Part shown: positions 60,467-64,000 of the stretch, piece after piece
How the letters are laid out: every line of letters starts with the position of its first letter
Numbering within the stretch: position 1 is the stretch's first letter
From: Pseudonocardia autotrophica
Lineage (GTDB): Bacteria > Actinomycetota > Actinomycetes > Mycobacteriales > Pseudonocardiaceae
Length of the DNA: 64,000 bases
Direction of reading: 5' to 3'
Assembly: GCF_000717175.1 (NCBI RefSeq)
Contig: NZ_JNYD01000023.1
Location: 1 to 64,000 of the forward strand
Position numbers and translations under genes: made by a program
The notes under the pieces: model-generated
The model's input: only the letters and a program-made list of their open reading frames with translations
Databases searched by the model: none
Told to the model about the DNA's origin: nothing

Positions 60467-61323
60467 CCCGCGCCGACCGGGTCCTCGCGGAGCCCGGGTC
60501 ACCCCCGCCCGCCCTCCCCGGGCGGGCGGGCCGCTCGCCCGCACGCCGACCGGCCCGGGGCCGGGTGTCGCTGCTGCGCCGGGCGGCCCCCCCGGTGCTG
60601 GTGGTGCTGCTCCTGCTCGCGGCGTGGCAGTGGGCCGTCACGGCGCTCGCGGTCCGCCCGCAGGTCCTGCCCTCGCCGCTGCGCGTCGTCGAGCAGGGCT
60701 GGGCCTTCCGGGACGTGCTGTGGGCCAACACCCTCCCGACGCTGCAGGTCACCGCCGTCGGGTTCGCGGTGTCGCTGGCGGTGGGCTGGGCGCTGGCGGT
60801 CGTCGTCGACTTCTCGCCGTGGCTCCGGCGGGCGCTGGTGCCGCTGCTGGTCGCCTCGCAGACCCTGCCGATCATCGCCATCGCGCCGCTCATGATCATC
60901 TGGTTCGGCTTCGGGCTGCTGCCGAAGGTGCTGGTGATCGCGCTGGTGACCTTCTTCCCGATCGCCGTCGGGCTCATCGAGGGCTTCTCCCGCGCCGACC
61001 CCGAGGCGTCGAACCTGTTGCGCAGCATGGGTGGCGGGCGGTGGGCGGAGTTCCGGTACGTCCGGCTCCCGGGGGCGCTGCCGTCGTTCTTCACCGCCCT
61101 GCGCATCGCGATCACGTACGCGGTCACGGGCGCGATCTTCGCCGAGTACGTCGGCGCCCGGGCCGGGCTGGGCATCTACATGGCGCAGCAGAAGAACTCC
61201 TTCCGCACGGACCTCGTCCTCGCCGCCGTCGGGGTGACGGCCCTGGTCAGCGTCGCGCTGTTCGGCCTGACGTACCTCGTCGAGCGGGTCGTGGCGCCGT
61301 GGATCCGGGGGGCCCGCCGGTGA
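60463..61323 (+). CDS. Thiamine-precursor ABC transporter permease (ThiX-like)
   Basis: The 286-residue membrane protein has a 45-residue Arg/Pro-rich cytoplasmic start, then six transmembrane helices. The BPD-transp-1 EAA loop reads EASNLLRSMGGGRWAEFRYVRLPGALPSFF, and a typical helix is VPLLVASQTLPIIAIAPLMIIWFGFG. It is the SsuC/TauC/ThiX-type permease. GTG 60463 overlaps the substrate-binding protein's stop, and the gene overlaps the ATPase start (GTGA both sides). Confidence 0.92.
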   Translation: MTRADRVLAEPGSPPPALPGRAGRSPARRPARGRVSLLRRAAPPVLVVLLLLAAWQWAVTALAVRPQVLPSPLRVVEQGWAFRDVLWANTLPTLQVTAVGFAVSLAVGWALAVVVDFSPWLRRALVPLLVASQTLPIIAIAPLMIIWFGFGLLPKVLVIALVTFFPIAVGLIEGFSRADPEASNLLRSMGGGRWAEFRYVRLPGALPSFFTALRIAITYAVTGAIFAEYVGARAGLGIYMAQQKNSFRTDLVLAAVGVTALVSVALFGLTYLVERVVAPWIRGARR

Positions 61324-62078
61324 AGATCACCCCACTCAAGATCACCGTGGAGGGGCTCGAGCTCGCGTTCGGCGACCTGCCCGTGCTCGACGGGGTGTCG
61401 TTCGACGTGGCGCCGGGCGAGTTCGTCTCGATCCTCGGGCCGAGCGGGTGCGGCAAGAGCACGCTGTTCGGCGTGCTGGCCGGGCTCGTCGAGCCGGATC
61501 GCGGCCGGGTGCTGGTCGACGGCGCGCCCGCGGGCCGGGAGACCTTCGGGTACATGCCGCAGAAGGACCTGCTCTTTCCGTGGCGCACGGTGCTGGACAA
61601 CACGACGTTGGGGCTCGAGGTCGCCGGGATGCGCCGGCGGGAGGCCCGCGACCGCGCGCGGGACCTGTTCGGGCCCTTCGGGCTGGCGGGGTTCGAGCGG
61701 TCCCGGCCGGCCGAGCTGTCGGGCGGGATGCGGCAGCGGGCGGCGCTGCTGCGCACGGTGGTGCAGGACCGCGAGGTGCTGCTGCTCGACGAGCCCTTCG
61801 GTGCCCTCGACTCGCTCACCCGCACCGCGATGCAGGAGTGGCTGGAGGAGGTCCGCGGGCGCTTCGGCTGGACGGTCCTGCTGATCACCCACGACATCCG
61901 GGAGGCGGTGTTCCTCTCGGACCGCGTCCTGGTGCTCTCGCCCCGTCCGGCGCACGTCGCCCGCGAGGTGCGGATCGACCTGCCCCGGCCGCGCGAGGTC
62001 GGCGTGCTCACCGATCCGGCCTTCGCCGCCGCCGAGGCCGAGCTGCTCGACACCTTGCGCGGCGGGACCCGGCTCTAG
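61320..62078 (+). CDS. Thiamine-precursor ABC transporter ATP-binding protein (ThiZ-like)
   Basis: The 252-residue ATPase has Walker A GPSGCGKSTLFG, Q-loop GYMPQKDLLFPWRTV, signature ELSGGMRQRAALLRTV, Walker B VLLLDEPFGALDS and switch His TLLITHDIREAVFLS. It is a member of the nitrate/taurine-type (SsuB/ThiZ) family. GTG 61320 overlaps the permease stop. It completes the TPP-riboswitch-controlled ThiYXZ-type uptake system. Confidence 0.94.
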   Translation: MKITPLKITVEGLELAFGDLPVLDGVSFDVAPGEFVSILGPSGCGKSTLFGVLAGLVEPDRGRVLVDGAPAGRETFGYMPQKDLLFPWRTVLDNTTLGLEVAGMRRREARDRARDLFGPFGLAGFERSRPAELSGGMRQRAALLRTVVQDREVLLLDEPFGALDSLTRTAMQEWLEEVRGRFGWTVLLITHDIREAVFLSDRVLVLSPRPAHVAREVRIDLPRPREVGVLTDPAFAAAEAELLDTLRGGTRL

Positions 62079-62088
62079 GCTGGTCCGC

Positions 62089-62334
62089 GTGGACATCACG
62101 CCCGGGGCGCTGAAGCACGGCATCCCGGCCGACGCCATCCGGGCGGTCGTGGCCGCGCCGCTGTGGCGGGTGCCGCAGGAGCCCGGCCGGACGCTGTGCA
62201 TCGGCCCGGACCAGGACCGCAACCTGCTGGAGGTCGTGGTCGAGCGCGGGCCGGTGGGGGAGCGGGTGGTGCACGCGATGCGGCTGCGGCCCAAGCACTA
62301 CGCGCACCTGGACCACTCCTCCGACGTGAGCTGA
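62089..62334 (+). CDS. Small conserved protein, BrnT/toxin-like or DUF4258-like
   Basis: The 81-residue product (GTG 62089) begins VDITPGALKHGIPADAIRAVVAAPLWRV, then has LCIGPDQDRNLLEVVVERG and ends VVHAMRLRPKHYAHLDH. The pattern (KHGI, helix, GxDxxxRLLEVVV, IHAMxLRPKHY) is a common actinobacterial small-protein family reminiscent of BrnT-type RNase toxins. No antitoxin-like gene is found next to it, so toxin activity is not supported by context. It lies 10 bp after the ABC ATPase and may be co-transcribed. Confidence 0.7.
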   Translation: MDITPGALKHGIPADAIRAVVAAPLWRVPQEPGRTLCIGPDQDRNLLEVVVERGPVGERVVHAMRLRPKHYAHLDHSSDVS

Positions 62335-62383
62335 CGCCACGCTCGCCGCGGCCGGGCAGGCGTTCCCGCAGCTCACCGGGGGT

Positions 62384-62425
62384 CGTGAGTGCCGACTGCC
62401 GCTAGAGGGGCAGTCGGCACTCACG
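62384..62425. terminator. Perfect 17-bp CGTGAGTG-type hairpin
   Basis: CGTGAGTGCCGACTGCC (62384-62400) pairs exactly with 62409-62425 around eight bases. It lies two bases before the stop of the convergent IniB-like gene and ends both transcripts. Confidence 0.75.
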
Positions 62426-62427
62426 GA

Positions 62428-63324
62428 TCAGGCGTGCAGGTCGAAGGAGTGGTCGATCGAGTGGTCGTCGGTCGCGTGGCTGTCGACCGCGTGGCTGTCG
62501 TCGACCGTGTGGTCGTCGGTGAACGAGTGGTCGTCGGACACGTGGGTGTCGGTGTCGTTGTGGCCGCTGTCGACGTGGCTGTCGTCGTGCGAGTCGTCGT
62601 GCGAGTCGTCGTGGCTGTCCGTCGAGTTGTGCGCGTCGGACTGCGTCGCGTCGCCGCCCTTGTCCGCGAGCGACCCGGAGCCGAAGTTCGCCAGGTGGTC
62701 GTTGCTGTCGGTGAAGTTCCCGGTGGCGGGGCCGGTGCCGGAGAGCGCGCCGCCGTGGTCGGCGGTGGCACCGGACTGGTTGACCGCCGAGCCGGAGCCG
62801 AAGGAAGCGGCGTTGTCGTCCCCGTTCACCACCTCGTTGCCCCGGCCGGCCACGGCGTGGTCGCCGGTCGCGACGGGGGCGCGGTCGTCGCCGCCGACCG
62901 CGACGGACCCGTCACCCGTGGCGTTGGCCTGGTGCAGGTCGATGCGCTGGTCGACGTCGCCGCCGTGGGTGTCGATGTCCTGGTGGAAGGACTGGTCGAT
63001 GAAGGTCCTCCGGTCGTCGACGAAGGTGTTGGTGATGTACGTCTTGAGGTAGTCGGCGGCCTCGGTGTGCGGGTCGTGGTGGCCGGAGTCGTCGTGGTGG
63101 TGGTGCACGGGCGGGGCCGGCGGCAGCTCGTGGTGGCCGTGGCCGTCCCAGTCGTGGTGCGGGCCGTCGGCCGCGAGGGTCACCGCGTCCTTGATGTCCT
63201 CGGGGGACAGGTCGGCGAGCCCGCACTCCTGGAGGTAGCCGGCCGGGTCGGCGAGGAACGCCTGCTGCTCGGCGGGGTTCTGCAGCAGGTTCATGAGCAG
63301 GTCGAGCAGGGTCGTGGTGGCCAC
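62428..63324 (-). CDS. IniB N-terminal-domain protein with His/Asp-rich repeat tail
   Basis: The 298-residue protein begins with an IniB-type helical domain (TLLDLLMNLLQNPAEQQAFLADPAGYLQECGLADLSPEDIKDAV, about 1-50). A His/Asp-rich stretch and a helix follow (YLKTYITNTFVDDRRTFIDQSF). The middle Gly/Asn/Asp-rich region (about 130-225) has regular GDxxA-like spacing suggestive of a beta-solenoid. The C-terminal 70 residues are almost entirely His, Asp, Ser and Thr (such as SHDDSHDDSHDD), a likely metal-binding tail. No signal peptide is visible. IniB of Mycobacterium tuberculosis is induced by cell-wall inhibitors together with dynamin-like IniA/IniC. Dynamin-like genes are not adjacent here, but one lies 6 kb away. 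Confidence 0.82.
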   Translation of the reverse strand: MATTTLLDLLMNLLQNPAEQQAFLADPAGYLQECGLADLSPEDIKDAVTLAADGPHHDWDGHGHHELPPAPPVHHHHDDSGHHDPHTEAADYLKTYITNTFVDDRRTFIDQSFHQDIDTHGGDVDQRIDLHQANATGDGSVAVGGDDRAPVATGDHAVAGRGNEVVNGDDNAASFGSGSAVNQSGATADHGGALSGTGPATGNFTDSNDHLANFGSGSLADKGGDATQSDAHNSTDSHDDSHDDSHDDSHVDSGHNDTDTHVSDDHSFTDDHTVDDSHAVDSHATDDHSIDHSFDLHA

Positions 63325-63694
63325 GGTGGTCTCCCGGGTGTCGTCGCGGAATTGCCCTCGGCGGGCGGTTCGGCGACGACGTTAGGAACGGGGGCCGCGG
63401 AAGGGATCGGGCGTGGACCCCCGTTTCCGCGGCCGCCGTGCGGGGACGGTGCGGCAATTCCGACAACGGGGCGGCGGAACGCTCCATCCGCTCAGGTGAC
63501 CTGCGACGACTCCCTTTCTCGGCAGGAACCGGACGGCCGGTCACCAAGGCGGCGAGTACGCCGGAAAGCGCTTTTCGGCGGGCCGTTTTACGACTGCATG
63601 AGGAAACCCGGATCGGCGGCGGAGAGAATACGGGCCGCTCTTGACCTCGGCTTGCCCGGAACCCCCGTTCCGCGCCCCGATCGGGTGCGGGGGC
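63325..63694. other. 370-bp region between IniB-like and haloacid dehalogenase genes
   Basis: No gene is seen. The stretch holds the promoter of the IniB-like gene on the minus strand. AT-richer words occur at 63445-63460 and 63560-63640. No clear terminator or RNA was found. Confidence 0.5.
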
Positions 63695-64000
63695 TCAACC
63701 CGGGAGCTCGGCCAGCGCCCCGACCGTCGGCACCCGGTGGTCCGGCGCCTGCACGTGCTCGGGGTAGCGCCGGCCGTCCCGGTCGATCCACGCCGTCCGC
63801 ATCCCGGCGCGCGCGGCCCCGTGCAGGTCCCACGGGTGCACGGCGACCATCAGCAGCTCGCCGGGCTCCCTCCGGCACACCCGGGCGGCGAACTCGTACG
63901 CGCCCGGGGCCGGCTTCCAGATCCCGGCGTCGTCGACCGAGAGGACGTACTCGAACTCGTCCCGGATCCCCGCCTCGCCGAGCAGCCGCTCCGCGACCGA
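63695..64000 (-). CDS. Haloacid dehalogenase type II (C-terminal part, runs off the right edge)
   Basis: The last 101 residues of a HAD hydrolase are present. They read EFEYVLSVDDAGIWKPAPGAYEFAARV (motif III Lys in KPAPGAY), then LLMVAVHPWDLHGAARAGMRTAWIDRDGR (the motif IV position of type II haloacid dehalogenases) and end in VGALAELPG. The enzyme probably hydrolyses 2-haloalkanoates or a related phosphate/ester. The N-terminal catalytic DxD part lies outside the window. Confidence 0.88.
   Translation of the reverse strand, partial: SVAERLLGEAGIRDEFEYVLSVDDAGIWKPAPGAYEFAARVCRREPGELLMVAVHPWDLHGAARAGMRTAWIDRDGRRYPEHVQAPDHRVPTVGALAELPG

Noticed and set aside
62089..62334. Toxin of a type II toxin-antitoxin pair
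   Set aside because: No antitoxin-like gene lies on either side. The gene follows an ABC ATPase and is bounded by a terminator.

Overview
The window is very GC-rich DNA with dense, often translationally coupled genes (many GTGA or ATGA overlaps) and frequent GTG starts. Its gene content includes RecBCD, a DUF7455 zinc protein, an IniB-type protein, dynamin-like and Hsp70 proteins, and a UBP-finger/cNMP-kinase operon. Together these point to a high-GC actinomycete, most likely of the Pseudonocardiaceae. That assignment is an inference, not a taxonomic proof. No rRNA, tRNA, insertion sequence, phage or CRISPR array was recognised.

Layout. 0.1-1.6 kb is a dGTPase. 1.6-2.8 kb holds what looks like the fused remains of a divergent MFS/AsnC-regulator pair. 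2.7-8.5 kb has a P450/TetR pair, a MarR-ABC exporter operon and an ArsR-AHSA1 pair. 8.5-11 kb is an SDR-TetR-phosphotransferase operon. 11-19.7 kb carries a gamma-carbonic-anhydrase-like protein, a macro-domain protein, a 5-FTHF-cyclo-ligase-like protein, a BisC/DMSO-reductase-type molybdoenzyme, small stress/membrane proteins (two of them twins behind a SigB-like promoter), an MFS transporter and a Nudix hydrolase. 19.7-23.2 kb is a three-gene redox/signalling operon: a receiver-flavoreductase fusion, a cNMP-domain histidine kinase and a UBP zinc finger. 23.3-32.4 kb is recD-recB-recC. 32.5-39.4 kb has an AT-hook-like protein, MarR-MFS-USP, a degenerate PHA-synthase-like protein, a DEAD/DEAH helicase and DUF7455. 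39.7-45.7 kb is an EamA exporter and a complete xylose-type sugar ABC operon with its own ROK regulator. 45.7-47.6 kb has two inverted 22-bp tandem arrays flanking two small genes. 47.6-56.5 kb is a divergent signalling locus: a membrane Hsp70 ATPase fused to an exported seven-bladed YVTN propeller faces an operon of a small kinase, a NarL-type regulator, a pseudokinase and a histidine kinase fused to a dynamin-like GTPase. 56.5-64 kb has a malate/lactate dehydrogenase, a GAF-ANTAR protein, a TPP-riboswitch-controlled ThiYXZ-type transporter, an IniB-like His/Asp-rich protein and the end of a haloacid dehalogenase.

The strongest candidate for an undescribed system is the 47.6-56.5 kb locus, perhaps linked to the IniB-like gene at 62.4-63.3 kb. 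In mycobacteria, IniB and dynamin-like IniA/IniC form the cell-wall-stress iniBAC operon. Here a dynamin-like domain has been placed on the end of a membrane histidine kinase, opposite an Hsp70 that replaces its substrate-binding domain with a transmembrane helix and outer propeller. Second is the receiver/flavoreductase/cNMP-kinase/UBP operon, whose reductase lacks the redox cysteines. Third is the genome's habit of ending genes with long perfect hairpins that start with the word CGTGAGTG, and the paired 22-bp arrays sharing the octamer GCGAGTCG.
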